NCBI GenBank assembly: GCA_026770615.1
Contig: MU631523.1
Span: forward strand, 162,171 to 174,521
Direction: 5' to 3'
DNA from: Pavlovales sp. CCMP2436
Lineage: Eukaryota > Haptophyta > Pavlovophyceae > Pavlovales
Length of the DNA stretch: 12,351 bases
Below the pieces are notes generated by a model. That model had not been told where the DNA came from, did no database searches, and saw only the letters and a list, made by a program, of their open reading frames with translations. Shown here in pieces: positions 12,288 through 12,351 of the stretch. A program made the translations under genes and the position numbers. Numbering within the stretch: the stretch's first letter is position 1; the number at the start of each line of letters is the position of its first letter.

Positions 12288-12351
12288 CGTGTTCCCACGC
12301 TGGGCAGCGATCGGGGCCAGCGCGCTCAAGCGCGCGAGCAGCAGCTGCGCA
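12183..12351 (-). CDS. C-terminal end of an unrecognised protein, partial
   Basis: The minus-strand frame enters from beyond the window and is open for 55 codons: AQLLLARLSALAPIAAQRGN, then TTNSNQQIISLNALARAHYR, then RSIGTRGGAQASSAN and TAA at 12183-12185. The start is outside the window. The first part is Ala/Leu-rich and may be helical; I do not recognise the family. Support for coding comes from the open frame and from the duplicate at 47-151, which keeps the same stop. Of the three differences between copies, two change residues near the C-terminus and one is synonymous (AAT/AAC, Asn). Confidence 0.5.
   Translation of the reverse strand, partial: AQLLLARLSALAPIAAQRGNTTNSNQQIISLNALARAHYRRSIGTRGGAQASSAN

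Noticed and set aside
1..12351. tRNA or rRNA genes
   Set aside because: No cloverleaf with recognisable A and B boxes and no rRNA core sequence was seen on either strand by eye.

Overview
This is nuclear DNA from a eukaryote, most likely a single-celled alga. A cysteinyl-tRNA synthetase gene is split by at least five GT-AG introns. A second gene encodes a secreted protein with a serine/proline-rich linker between two cysteine-rich domains. A third, broken, gene encodes a RAP-domain protein with 'LANTAWAFATLG' repeats, a family expanded in haptophytes, stramenopile algae and dinoflagellates. Genes are GC-rich; spacers are AT-rich or microsatellite-like. I cannot fix the lineage; a haptophyte-like alga is my best guess.

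Layout. 1-151 is a copy of a sequence that returns at 12137-12287 (148 of 151 bases identical) and carries the same C-terminal coding end on the minus strand. 152-345 is AT-rich simple sequence. 927-2626 (+) is a RAP-domain pseudogene with two stops, two frameshifts and a 17-base deletion. 2887-3283 and 3388-3609 are two inverted-repeat elements resembling MITEs (short non-autonomous DNA transposons). 3622-3746 is the first of four copies of a short retroposon. About 3785-4540 is strongly strand-asymmetric and may be a decayed minus-strand coding relic. 5152-5901 (-) is the secreted protein gene. 6411-9087 (+) holds six exons of cysteinyl-tRNA synthetase up to just past KMSKS; the C-terminal exons are not found.

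9088-12136 is repeat-rich: two more exon-end and intron repeats, simple repeats, retroposon copy C, one candidate isolated exon (minus, 10014-10160), a diverged repeated segment (10252-11624), and a 164 bp MITE inside its last copy with a likely 6 bp target duplication.

The genes do not form a pathway. The striking property is how repeats shape the introns. Three of the six exon ends (exons 2, 4 and 6) recur, with or close to their 5' splice sites, 71-170 bp inside the following intron. Two introns carry the retroposon, one a foldback hairpin, and two have an A-tract directly before the 3' splice site.
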